Origin: CAYPHA01 sp964410215 | GTDB lineage: Bacteria; Calditrichota; Calditrichia; Calditrichales; CAYPHA01 | Assembly: GCA_964410215.1 (NCBI GenBank) | Contig: CAYPHA010000135.1 | Coordinates: 1-6,427, forward strand | DNA length: 6,427 bases | Direction: 5' to 3' | Shown here: positions 1 to 6,291 of the stretch, in pieces | How the letters are laid out: the number at the start of each line of letters is the position of its first letter | How positions within the stretch are numbered: the first letter of the stretch is position 1 | Notes under the pieces: generated by a model | Databases searched by the model: none | What the model saw: the letters and a program-made list of their open reading frames with translations, nothing else | Told to the model about the DNA's origin: nothing | Program-made: the position numbers and the translations under genes

Positions 1-29
1 CCTTGGGGGCGCGGGGAACAGCCCGTTAA

Positions 30-410
30 ATGCATTTGTCAGGTATCGGTGCCTGTAATTTCGGTGCAATGAGCCTGGAAAACGGAATCATTAAAATTGA
101 TGAAGAAAAATGCACCGGTTGCGGCATGTGCGTACCGGCTTGCCCGAAGCATGTGCTTCACATGCGGCCCCAATCAAAAAATATAACCGTTACTTGCAGC
201 AATGAGGATAAAGGTCCGGATGCAAAAAATGCCTGTAATGTTGTATGTATCGGATGCAAGAAATGTATAAAAGTATGTGAACCGGATGCGATTACCGTTA
301 CTAATTTTCTGGCGAAAATTGATTACGATAAATGTATACTTTGTGGAAAATGTGTGGATGTATGTGCAACCAACTCGATCGAAATTAAGGGGATGGTGAC
401 TGATGCCTAG
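30..410 (+). CDS. rnfB: Rnf electron transport complex subunit B, 3' part only (5' end missing and frame broken at the window edge)
   Basis: RnfB is the membrane-anchored polyferredoxin subunit that accepts electrons from ferredoxin. The 126 visible residues hold three 4Fe-4S motifs of the CxxCxxCxxxC type: C28/C31/C34/C38, C73/C76/C79/C83 and C102/C105/C108/C112, with extra cysteines at 56 and 69. The long C-terminal part with VTCSNEDKG followed by ACNVVCIGC matches the extended RnfB known from Bacteroidota-like bacteria. The ATG at 30 is unlikely to be the true start, because the N-terminal membrane anchor and the Fe-S domain found in every RnfB are missing. A TAA at 27-29 closes the frame directly upstream. 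Residues 5-14 (GIGACNFGAM) still match the family's first cluster region (usual form CxGxGxCxxxC), which shows that the gene once continued upstream in another frame. Proline is replaced by E84 and A113 after the last cysteine of clusters two and three. The gene overlaps rnfC by 8 nt. Confidence 0.9.
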   Translation: MHLSGIGACNFGAMSLENGIIKIDEEKCTGCGMCVPACPKHVLHMRPQSKNITVTCSNEDKGPDAKNACNVVCIGCKKCIKVCEPDAITVTNFLAKIDYDKCILCGKCVDVCATNSIEIKGMVTDA

Positions 411-1728
411 TACGTTCAAATTAGGTGGTGTTCATCCACCGGAAGAAAAAATTACCGCAAATGAGCCCATCATATATGGCGAGATACCGGAATTACTGAT
501 GATTCCCGTGCGCCAGCACATCGGTAAACCCTGCGAGATCATTGTCGAGCGCAAGACGGAACTGAAACGGGGTGATGTCATTGCCAAATCCACAGGCTTC
601 GTCTCTTCCAATGTGCATACACCGGTGGACGGGGTTGTCAAGAAAGTGGGCAGGTTCGCCCAGCTTGGCGGTCAGATTTCTGATTGCGTTTTTATTGAAC
701 CTGCCCAACCGGGCGAGTCGTTCAAGGATGTCGTTGCAGGTGATAAACCGGTTGATGTGGATCCGGATAGCCTCACACCGGATGCAATCCGCAAAAAGAT
801 TGACCAGGCCGGAATCATTGGAATGGGGGGTGCCGGATTCCCGACGCACGTTAAACTGTCACCGCCGCCTGAAAAAACAATTGATGCCCTGATACTGAAC
901 GGCGCAGAATGCGAACCCTATATCACTGCCGATCATCGGATTATGCTTGAAAAGAGCACCGAGATGCTGAAGGGCGCTTCCCTTCTGCAGAAGGTTTTTG
1001 GTGGCGTTCCTCTTTACATCGGTATCGAGGAAAACAAACCGGATGCCATTACACATTTGGAGCAGGCAGTTAAAAGTTTTGAAAATATACATGTTGCACC
1101 GCTGAAAGTTAAATATCCGCAGGGTGGTGAAAAACAACTCATAAAAGCGATTCTGGACAGGGAAGTGCCCTCTAAAAAATTACCGATGGATGTCGGTGTC
1201 GTCGTTCAGAATGTGTCGACCGTACTGGCCATCCATGACGCGCTTTATTATAATCGTCCACTGACCGAACGTGTTCTGACCGTTTCCGGCAATATGGTAA
1301 AAAAACCTGGTAATATCCTTGTTCCGATCGGCACACCGGTTTCTTTCGTTTTCGACAAATTCAACGTGGATACGGAACATATCGGTTTGATGATCAGCGG
1401 CGGTCCGATGATGGGAAAAACATCCTATTCGTTTGAAAGTCCCGTTTCGAAAACCACTTCCGCTTTGCTGTTCTTTGATAAGAAATCATTTATTACCAAA
1501 GAAGAAGATCCCTGTATCCGGTGTGGCAGTTGCATCAGCGTGTGTCCTATGGGCCTGGCAACAGCTACATTGACGGAAATGATCATTGCGAACAAGATCG
1601 AACCCTGGGCAAAAGACGAAATCATGGACTGTATTGAATGCGGAAGCTGTTCGTATGCCTGTCCGGCCAGCCGTCGTCTCGTGCATTGGATGCGCCTGGG
1701 TAAATCAATGATAAAAAGAGAGAATTAA
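403..1728 (+). CDS. rnfC: Rnf electron transport complex subunit C (NADH-binding, two 4Fe-4S clusters)
   Basis: RnfC is the peripheral cytoplasmic subunit that exchanges electrons with NAD(H). It is 441 residues, the normal length for the short, non-extended RnfC. The order of domains is clear. The N-terminal sandwich-hybrid domain opens with GGVHPPEEK (8-16). A glycine-rich FMN/NADH-binding region has GMGGAGFPT at 140-148 and NGAECEPY at 166-173, much as in NuoF-type proteins. YPQGGEKQLIKAI (238-250) is typical of the family, and an SLBB-like segment covers about 285-335. Two ferredoxin motifs close the protein: C371/C374/C377/C381-P and C410/C413/C416/C420-P. All eight cluster cysteines are present. 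The start ATG lies inside the end of rnfB (ATGCCTAG, 403-410), with AAGGGGA at 387-393 as a ribosome binding site 9 nt upstream. The stop is 2 nt before rnfD. Confidence 0.97.
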   Translation: MPSTFKLGGVHPPEEKITANEPIIYGEIPELLMIPVRQHIGKPCEIIVERKTELKRGDVIAKSTGFVSSNVHTPVDGVVKKVGRFAQLGGQISDCVFIEPAQPGESFKDVVAGDKPVDVDPDSLTPDAIRKKIDQAGIIGMGGAGFPTHVKLSPPPEKTIDALILNGAECEPYITADHRIMLEKSTEMLKGASLLQKVFGGVPLYIGIEENKPDAITHLEQAVKSFENIHVAPLKVKYPQGGEKQLIKAILDREVPSKKLPMDVGVVVQNVSTVLAIHDALYYNRPLTERVLTVSGNMVKKPGNILVPIGTPVSFVFDKFNVDTEHIGLMISGGPMMGKTSYSFESPVSKTTSALLFFDKKSFITKEEDPCIRCGSCISVCPMGLATATLTEMIIANKIEPWAKDEIMDCIECGSCSYACPASRRLVHWMRLGKSMIKREN

Positions 1729-1730
1729 CT

Positions 1731-2702
1731 GTGGAAGCTAACCGACTACTTATCATGGATTCATCGCCGTCCGTTCTGTCCGTCGAGACAACGCGGCGGA
1801 TCATGTACACTGTAAGTCTGTCCCTGATCCCTGCACTGGGAATGTCCGTTTATCTCTTTGGGCTCGACGCATTGCGTGTTATCCTGCTGTCAGCCATTTC
1901 CTGTGTGGCGATAGAAGCCGTTTATTCCAGAATCGTTCCTTATAAGATCGATTACATGGATGGTTCTGCCTTATTGACGGGTTTGCTGCTGGCCATGAAT
2001 ATTCCGACCAACTCACCATGGTGGATGATTGTCATCGGTTCTCTGGTGGCGATTATCCTGGGTAAACAGGTGTTCGGTGGAATCGGCCAGAATATTTTCA
2101 ATCCGGCACTGGTGGCGCGTGTGTTCCTCCTGATTTCTTTTCCCGTAGAAATGACTTCCTGGCCGGTTCCCCGGAAGGAAACCGCGGACGCGGTGACCGG
2201 TGCGACACCGCTGGGTATTCTGAAAACGGAAGGCGTTGGCGCGCTTTCGGACACGAGTCTGACTGATCTGGCCATGGGCATGATGCCCGGATCCCTTGGT
2301 GAAATGTCCGCGCTGGCTCTGTTGCTGGGAGGCGCTTTCCTGATCTATAAAAAATACATTACATGGGAAGTACCGGTACTTTTCATTGGCACTGTTTTCG
2401 CGTTTACAGGTATCTTTTACCTGATTAACCCGGAACAGTACGCGGATCCTCTTTTTCATATTTTCAGCGGGGGATTATTTCTCGGCGCATTCTACATGGC
2501 CACGGATATGGTGACATCACCGTTAACCTTCAGGGGGAAATTGATTTTTGGAATCGGCTGTGGTTTGTTTACTGCGATTATACGTCTATTCGGAAGTTAT
2601 CCGGAAGGGGTTTCATTCGCCATTCTGCTGATGAATGCCGTCGTCCCTCTGCTGGATAAGTACTTTCCTGATAAAAAGTTCGGAGTGGTGAAAAATGGCT
2701 AA
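1731..2702 (+). CDS. rnfD: Rnf electron transport complex subunit D (membrane subunit with covalent FMN)
   Basis: RnfD is an integral membrane subunit homologous to NqrB. It carries an FMN bound through a threonine phosphoester and is thought to take part in ion translocation. The protein is 323 residues with multiple hydrophobic segments. Family motifs are MDGSALLTGLLLAMNIP (76-92), FGGIGQNIFNPALVAR (115-130), YMATDMVTSP (255-264) and YPEGVSFAILLMN (290-302). The flavinylation site is DAVTGATPL (153-161), with T159 the expected FMN-bearing residue. The start is GTG at 1731, 2 nt after the rnfC stop. It gives an N-terminus ending in LLIMDSSPSV, which fits the family's short lead-in before the first helix. 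An ATG at 1755 (residue 9) is the alternative. There is only a weak purine stretch upstream, so translation probably depends on coupling to rnfC. The 3' end overlaps rnfG by 8 nt. Confidence 0.97.
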   Translation: MEANRLLIMDSSPSVLSVETTRRIMYTVSLSLIPALGMSVYLFGLDALRVILLSAISCVAIEAVYSRIVPYKIDYMDGSALLTGLLLAMNIPTNSPWWMIVIGSLVAIILGKQVFGGIGQNIFNPALVARVFLLISFPVEMTSWPVPRKETADAVTGATPLGILKTEGVGALSDTSLTDLAMGMMPGSLGEMSALALLLGGAFLIYKKYITWEVPVLFIGTVFAFTGIFYLINPEQYADPLFHIFSGGLFLGAFYMATDMVTSPLTFRGKLIFGIGCGLFTAIIRLFGSYPEGVSFAILLMNAVVPLLDKYFPDKKFGVVKNG

Positions 2703-3279
2703 AAAACAGGAATCAGGTTTAAAGGTCATTCTCGTTCTGGTATTGATTGCCATGTCCTCAGCGATTTTACTGGCCTATGTCAATACGGTAACGAGGGGGC
2801 CGATCGAACAAAACAAAAAAGCGGAAACCAAAAGAGCGATCGGTATTGTACTGAATACGCTTTCGGATTATCGCTACGAAGAGGTTCCCAAAGAAATGGA
2901 AGTGGACAATTCACCGGTACGTTATTTCGAAGCGATCGGAGAGACAGACAGGGCAGTGGGCTATGCGATTGTTGTCCTGGGACCGAACGGTTTTACATCG
3001 GATTTCGAGATGATGGTTGGCGTCGATTCCACCGGAGTCATCATCGATACGTATGTGCTGGATCATAAGGAAACGCCGGGTCTTGGAGATGCCATGACCA
3101 AAGAACCATTCAAAAAGCAGTTTCGCGACAGGAATGCTGAAAACACCGACTGGAAGGTTAAAAAAGACGGCGGTGATATCGACGCGATTACAGCAGCCAC
3201 AATTTCCTCGAGAGCATTTACAGACGGTTGTAAACGGGCACTCATGGCTTTTGAAGAAATTAAAGAGGAGGCGAATTAA
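2695..3279 (+). CDS. rnfG: Rnf electron transport complex subunit G (periplasmic FMN-binding protein)
   Basis: RnfG, homologous to NqrC, is anchored by one N-terminal helix and exposes an FMN-binding domain to the periplasm. The protein is 194 residues. A hydrophobic segment at about 10-29 follows a basic N-terminus (MAKKQESGLK), which fits an inside-positive anchor. The conserved segment HKETPGLGDAM (124-134) is present. The flavinylation site is DAITAATISS (163-172), with T169 as the likely FMN attachment point for an ApbE-type transferase. Here the usual [S/T]GAT reads TAAT. No apbE gene is visible in the window. The ATG lies in the end of rnfD (ATGGCTAA, 2695-2702), with GGAG at 2682-2685, 9 nt upstream. 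The stop shares one base with the rnfE start (TAATG). Confidence 0.96.
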   Translation: MAKKQESGLKVILVLVLIAMSSAILLAYVNTVTRGPIEQNKKAETKRAIGIVLNTLSDYRYEEVPKEMEVDNSPVRYFEAIGETDRAVGYAIVVLGPNGFTSDFEMMVGVDSTGVIIDTYVLDHKETPGLGDAMTKEPFKKQFRDRNAENTDWKVKKDGGDIDAITAATISSRAFTDGCKRALMAFEEIKEEAN

Positions 3280-3881
3280 TGGATTACGCGGATAAATTCA
3301 AGAAAAGTTTTTTCACGGAAAATCCGGTTACAGGCCTGCTTCTGGGACTTTGTCCCACACTGGCCGTAACATCTTCTGCGATAAACGGACTCGGCATGGG
3401 TCTGAGTACCCTTTTTGTACTCGTTTGCTCCAATATTGTGGTTTCTCTCCTGAAAGACGTTATTCCTTCCCGGGTGCGTATACCGGCGTTTATTGTCGTT
3501 ATTGCCACGTTCGTAACGATCGTGGACATGGGGCTGCAGGCCACTATGTATGATCTGCATAAAACACTGGGCCTTTTTATCCCGCTGATCGTCGTCAACT
3601 GCCTGATCCTGGGAAGATCCGAAGCCTTTGCTTCCAAGAATGGTGTATGGCATTCATTTGTGGACGGTATGGCCAACGGTCTTGGTTTCACGTTTGCCTT
3701 ATTCGTACTTGGTGCCATTCGTGAGATCCTCGGATCCGGAGCCATACTCGATTACCGTATATTTCCGGAAAATGCCCGGACGGTTTTGCTCTTTGTGCTG
3801 GCCCCGGGTGCGTTTATTACCCTGGGATTTATGCTGGTAGGAATGAACAGGATCAGTAAAGCTCTGGGAGGGAATGAATAA
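3279..3881 (+). CDS. rnfE: Rnf electron transport complex subunit E (polytopic membrane protein)
   Basis: RnfE (NqrD homologue) is one of two related membrane proteins with about six helices and opposite orientation that form the core of the complex with RnfA. The protein is 200 residues. Signature segments are ENPVTGLLLGLCPTLAVT (14-31), VRIPAFIVVIATFVT (66-80), VNCLILGRSEAFASKN (106-121), DGMANGLGFT (129-138) and GAIREILGSG (145-154). C25 and C108 are at the places where structures of Nqr and Rnf show cysteines holding an iron-sulfur site between the two subunits. The start has a strong Shine-Dalgarno AGGAGG at 3266-3271, 7 nt before the ATG, and overlaps the rnfG stop by one base. The TAA stop overlaps the rnfA ATG by one base in the same TAATG manner. 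Confidence 0.97.
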   Translation: MDYADKFKKSFFTENPVTGLLLGLCPTLAVTSSAINGLGMGLSTLFVLVCSNIVVSLLKDVIPSRVRIPAFIVVIATFVTIVDMGLQATMYDLHKTLGLFIPLIVVNCLILGRSEAFASKNGVWHSFVDGMANGLGFTFALFVLGAIREILGSGAILDYRIFPENARTVLLFVLAPGAFITLGFMLVGMNRISKALGGNE

Positions 3882-4459
3882 TGGCAGAACTGGCATTAAT
3901 GATCGTCGGCGCAATATTTGTAAATAATGTCGTATTTACCAAATTCCTGGGTATCTGCCCCTATATGGGTGTATCGAAAAAGACGGATACTGCCATGGGA
4001 ATGAGTATGGCCGTTATTTTTGTACTGACCATGGCCGGCGCGATTACCTATATCGTTCAGAATTATGTGTTGATACCGGCTGGCATACAGTACCTGCAGA
4101 CCATCGTATTTATCCTGGTGATTGCTTCGCTGGTACAATTAGTGGAAATAGTGATGAAGAAAGTGGCACCGCCTCTCTACAAGGCGCTGGGAATTTTTCT
4201 GCCGCTTATTACGACAAACTGCGCCATTCTGGGTGTGGCCATTCTTTCTGTTCAGTCGGAGCTGACTTTCCTGGAAACGGTCATCTTTTCATTTGCATCG
4301 GCGATCGGATTCGGCGTCGCCCTGCTGTTGTTTGCCGGGATTCGGGAAGCACTGGACACACGGGTCGTACCAAAAGCATTTGCAGGATCACCCATTGCCC
4401 TCATCGTGGCCGGTATTTTAGCGATGGCATTTATGGGCTTTTCCGGTATGGTAAAATAG
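3881..4459 (+). CDS. rnfA: Rnf electron transport complex subunit A (polytopic membrane protein)
   Basis: RnfA (NqrE homologue) pairs with RnfE in the membrane core. The protein is 192 residues and almost wholly hydrophobic, with about six helices. Motifs are IFVNNVVFTKFLGICPYMGVS (12-32), TTNCAILG (111-118), GFGVALLLFAGIREALD (143-159) and the ending MGFSGMVK. C26 and C114 are the counterparts of RnfE C25 and C108 and are expected to complete the shared iron-sulfur site. The ATG overlaps the rnfE stop by one base, and GGAGGG at 3867-3872 serves as the ribosome binding site. This is the last gene of the operon in the window. Its stop is 5 nt from the stop of the convergent small gene, and no terminator hairpin was seen. 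Confidence 0.97.
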   Translation: MAELALMIVGAIFVNNVVFTKFLGICPYMGVSKKTDTAMGMSMAVIFVLTMAGAITYIVQNYVLIPAGIQYLQTIVFILVIASLVQLVEIVMKKVAPPLYKALGIFLPLITTNCAILGVAILSVQSELTFLETVIFSFASAIGFGVALLLFAGIREALDTRVVPKAFAGSPIALIVAGILAMAFMGFSGMVK

Positions 4460-4464
4460 GCTAA

Positions 4465-4650
4465 CTATTCGATTTCCTCAAAATCAGCGTCTTCTATTTT
4501 ATCTTTATGCTTATCCTGGAAATCATCTTTTTCACGTCGGGGTGCCTTCTGATACTTAGCCGCCTCACCAAGGATGATCTTGAAAACCACCGGTTTGATG
4601 AGTTTGTAAAACAGATAAGCGAGCAGAAACAAAATTAAATAGCGTATCAT
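4465..4650 (-). CDS. small single-pass membrane protein with charged C-terminal tail (DUF4834-like), function unknown
   Basis: This is a 61-residue protein of unknown function. Residues 1-28 are hydrophobic and aromatic (MIRYLILFLLAYLFYKLIKP then VVFKIILG) and look like one membrane helix or a long N-terminal anchor. Residues 29-61 are hydrophilic: first mixed and basic (AAKYQKAPRREKDDFQDKHK), then acidic (IEDADFEEIE at the end). A short N-terminal helix followed by a charged tail ending in an acidic DxxxEEI motif recalls the DUF4834 family of small proteins, but that is from memory and not a search result. The start at 4650 was chosen because AGGA lies 6 nt upstream (4657-4660). It also leaves a 16-nt gap to the kinase stop and puts the helix at the N-terminus. 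A longer frame opening at 4701 would run into the kinase gene and add a charged, unlikely leader. It is the last gene of the minus-strand block. Confidence 0.72.
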   Translation of the reverse strand: MIRYLILFLLAYLFYKLIKPVVFKIILGEAAKYQKAPRREKDDFQDKHKDKIEDADFEEIE

Positions 4651-4656
4651 ATCATA

Positions 4657-4660
4657 TCCT
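4657..4660 (-). promoter_or_regulatory. ribosome binding site of the small membrane protein gene
   Basis: AGGA on the minus strand with a 6-nt spacer to the ATG at 4650. It supports this start over the upstream alternative at 4701. A stronger GGAGG further upstream, about 22 nt from the ATG, is too distant. Confidence 0.5.
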
Positions 4661-4666
4661 AATTCT

Positions 4667-5284
4667 TCAGATCCTCCGGATCTTTTCTTCAACCGTTTCA
4701 AGAATATACGAATAATCCCGGTCAGAGTTCACAAAATCCATATCGTCCGTATTTATGCCGATAACGGGGGCTTTCGTAAAATGGTTGAAAAACTGATCAT
4801 ATAAACGATTAAGCGATTGAATATAGCCCGTATCGATGGCCTTTTCATAAGGCCGGCCCCGTTTCCGTATATGGTCCATCAGGCGGCCCGATGAAGCCTG
4901 CAGATAAATAACGAGGTCTGGGACGGCAATATCGGGCTCTATCTGACGGGCAATTCCGTCGTATAGATAGAGTTCTTTTTCCGAAAGATTCATAGTAGCG
5001 AAAATCCGGTCTTTGTCGAAGAGGTAATCCGTGATGATCGGGCTTTGAAACAGATCGAGCTGGCGGAGTTTTTTCTGTTGCTCATAGCGCTCCAGCAGGA
5101 AGAAAATTTGTGTCTGAAAGGCAAAACGTTGCCGGTCCCCGTAAAATTCTTCCAGAAAAGGATTTTTTTCAAACGCTTCGAGGATCAGATGGGACTGAAA
5201 AGAATGAGCCAGCATACTAGCCAGGCTTGTCTTGCCGACTCCGATAACACCCTCGACGGCTATATATTTATTTTCAGGCCTCAT
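4667..5284 (-). CDS. deoxynucleoside kinase (deoxyadenosine/deoxyguanosine kinase-like)
   Basis: The enzyme transfers phosphate from ATP or another NTP to the 5' hydroxyl of deoxynucleosides, a cytoplasmic salvage step towards dNTPs. With the start at 5284 it has 205 residues, normal for bacterial members of the dNK family. The P-loop GVIGVGKTS is at 12-20. Next come EAFEKNPFLEEFYGD (36-50), which contributes to the substrate site, and FQTQIFFLLERYEQQ (56-70). TDYLFDKDRIFA (86-97) is the branch's form of the catalytic DRS-like region, and RKRGRPYEKAID (140-151) is the lid loop with its arginines. Substrate preference (dA, dG, or also pyrimidines) cannot be read from the sequence. The start is uncertain. 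ATG at 5284 overlaps the end of folK by 11 nt and has no clear ribosome binding site, so translation may be coupled. An ATG at 5293 and a TTG at 5317 preceded closely by AAGGA are alternatives. Confidence 0.88.
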   Translation of the reverse strand: MRPENKYIAVEGVIGVGKTSLASMLAHSFQSHLILEAFEKNPFLEEFYGDRQRFAFQTQIFFLLERYEQQKKLRQLDLFQSPIITDYLFDKDRIFATMNLSEKELYLYDGIARQIEPDIAVPDLVIYLQASSGRLMDHIRKRGRPYEKAIDTGYIQSLNRLYDQFFNHFTKAPVIGINTDDMDFVNSDRDYSYILETVEEKIRRI

Positions 5285-5762
5285 AAAACGCATGTAACCG
5301 TTTAACAGGGTGATCAAAAGTCCTTCTTATCAGAATTTCCGCTATTGGTTCGCCTGATCTCGAAATATAAGCAGGTTCAATCTCCTGCAGCGGAATGAGC
5401 ACAAAATTACGGTTTTCAAGATCCGAATGGGGAATTTTCAATATTTCAGTCAAATGAATTTCTCCGTTCCAATCAATAATGTCGATGTCGATATAACGGG
5501 GGCCCCATGGATAGGTGCGCACCCTGCCGAGTTCCATCTCGATTTTTTTTAAGGTCCGTAATAATCGCTGTGGCCGCAACACCGTATTGTAACGGCATAC
5601 TATATTGAGAAAACAGGGTTGTTCCTGAGGACCGTAGGGTTCCGAATAATATAATGATGAAAGTGTCTGGATATTTCCATAATGCCTCAAAGATGAGCAG
5701 GCATCACGCAACATTCTTTCACGGTTTCCGCTGTTTGAGCCGAGCCCTAAATAATAAATCAT
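5274..5762 (-). CDS. folK: 2-amino-4-hydroxy-6-hydroxymethyldihydropteridine pyrophosphokinase (HPPK)
   Basis: HPPK transfers pyrophosphate from ATP to 6-hydroxymethyl-7,8-dihydropterin, the step directly after FolB in dihydrofolate synthesis. The protein is 162 residues, the usual size for a stand-alone HPPK. Motifs in order are GLGSNSGNR (6-14, more often GDR), YYSEPYGPQEQPCFLN (38-53), ELGRVR (77-82), WGPRYIDIDII (86-96) with D92 and D94 as the magnesium-binding pair, IPHSDLENRNFVLIPL (110-125) and EIEP (127-130). The ATG start sits in an ATGA overlap with the folB stop (4 nt). It has no strong ribosome binding site of its own, consistent with coupled translation. The 3' end overlaps the kinase gene. 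No fusion to folB or folP is seen. Confidence 0.96.
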   Translation of the reverse strand: MIYYLGLGSNSGNRERMLRDACSSLRHYGNIQTLSSLYYSEPYGPQEQPCFLNIVCRYNTVLRPQRLLRTLKKIEMELGRVRTYPWGPRYIDIDIIDWNGEIHLTEILKIPHSDLENRNFVLIPLQEIEPAYISRSGEPIAEILIRRTFDHPVKRLHAFYEA

Positions 5763-6127
5763 TCCGCTTTATGGGATTCCCTGAAAATTTCAACTTCCAC
5801 ATAGTCGAGCAGCCCGTTGAGAGGCACATGCGGTTTTCGTACACGAATGAGAATGGTGTCAATGCCCGGCATTTTCAATACCTGACTCGCGATCTTTTCG
5901 GCAACAGTCTCGATCAGTTTAAATTTATAATTTTCAAACGTTTCTTTTGCGATCTGGTAAATCTTTCGGTAATCGATCGTCTCCTTCAGATTGTCCTCCA
6001 GGGCGGGGGAGCGTAAATCACAGGCCACCTCAATATCGATTTCAAATTTCTGACCGAGTTCGCGTTCCGCCTCATAAAAACCATGATGAGCATAAAAAAT
6101 AAGATTTTTCAGTCGTATGTGATCCAT
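5759..6127 (-). CDS. folB: dihydroneopterin aldolase
   Basis: FolB cleaves 7,8-dihydroneopterin to 6-hydroxymethyl-7,8-dihydropterin and glycolaldehyde, supplying the substrate of FolK. With the start at 6127 the protein is 122 residues, typical of the family. The visible motifs are FYAHHGFYEAERELGQKFEID (11-31), TIDYRKIY (50-57), LIETVAEKIA (71-80) with E73 at the conserved active-site glutamate, and VRKPHVPL (96-103) with K98 at the conserved catalytic lysine. The frame is open further upstream to about 6190, but that extension (a TTG start, then an irregular sequence) would cover the candidate promoter. MDHIRLKNL matches normal FolB N-termini and has GGAG 5 nt upstream. It is the first gene of the minus-strand block and overlaps folK by 4 nt. 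Confidence 0.96.
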   Translation of the reverse strand: MDHIRLKNLIFYAHHGFYEAERELGQKFEIDIEVACDLRSPALEDNLKETIDYRKIYQIAKETFENYKFKLIETVAEKIASQVLKMPGIDTILIRVRKPHVPLNGLLDYVEVEIFRESHKAE

Positions 6128-6132
6128 GCGGG

Positions 6133-6136
6133 CTCC
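6133..6136 (-). promoter_or_regulatory. ribosome binding site of folB
   Basis: GGAG on the minus strand with a 5-nt spacer to the ATG at 6127. It decides the folB start in favour of 6127 over the longer frame. Confidence 0.55.
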
Positions 6137-6161
6137 GAAACCATTGGAATTATAAAATACT

Positions 6162-6190
6162 AATATAGGAAGTGAATGAAAATGAATCAA
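6162..6190 (-). promoter_or_regulatory. candidate sigma70-type promoter of the folB-folK-kinase block
   Basis: On the minus strand TTGATT (6185-6190) and TATATT (6162-6167) are separated by exactly 17 nt, matching 4 of 6 and 5 of 6 positions of the -35 and -10 consensus. The predicted transcript would start near 6155 and have a leader of about 28 nt before the folB ATG. A perfect TATAAT is found at 6149-6154 as well but lacks a good -35 partner at the right distance. If the organism is a true Bacteroidota member, with its different promoter consensus, this assignment would be weaker. Confidence 0.4.
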
Positions 6191-6260
6191 TTGTAAAGAG
6201 CCTGAAGGAAGCTATCGCCAGAAAAAGAATCGTACCGGCAGGTTGCCCTTTCCTGAAAAC

Positions 6261-6291
6261 AAAAAAAGGCTGCCCGTCAGGACAGCCTTTT
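6261..6291 (-). terminator. rho-independent terminator of groL
   Basis: On the minus strand the arm AAAAGGCTGTCC (6280-6291) pairs with GGGCAGCCTTTT (6264-6275) across a 4-nt loop, with one G-U wobble. It is followed by a run of seven T (6261-6267), part of which also pairs in the stem. It lies 20 nt after the groL stop. On the plus strand the wobble becomes an A-C mismatch and the tail is only TTTTAT, so the minus strand is the main direction. Confidence 0.88.

Noticed and set aside
2013..2459. 148-codon open frame on the minus strand
   Set aside because: It is antisense to rnfD, with low-complexity, polar composition and no family features.
3284..3745. 153-codon open frame on the minus strand
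   Set aside because: It is a shadow of rnfE, whose motifs and ribosome binding site are strong.
4455..4472. Possible small hairpin ATAG/CTAT around the rnfA and small-gene stops
   Set aside because: The stem is only 4 bp and AT-rich with no T-run, too weak for a terminator.
4651..4701. N-terminal extension of the small membrane protein (start at 4701)
   Set aside because: It would overlap the kinase gene by 35 nt and put a charged leader before the helix; the start at 4650 has a well-spaced AGGA.
5654..6016. 120-codon open frame on the plus strand
   Set aside because: It lies fully opposite folK and folB, which have complete family motifs; its translation has no recognisable features.
6149..6154. 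Perfect TATAAT on the minus strand upstream of folB
   Set aside because: No acceptable -35 box is found about 17 nt upstream, so the TTGATT/TATATT pair was preferred, though it could still contribute.
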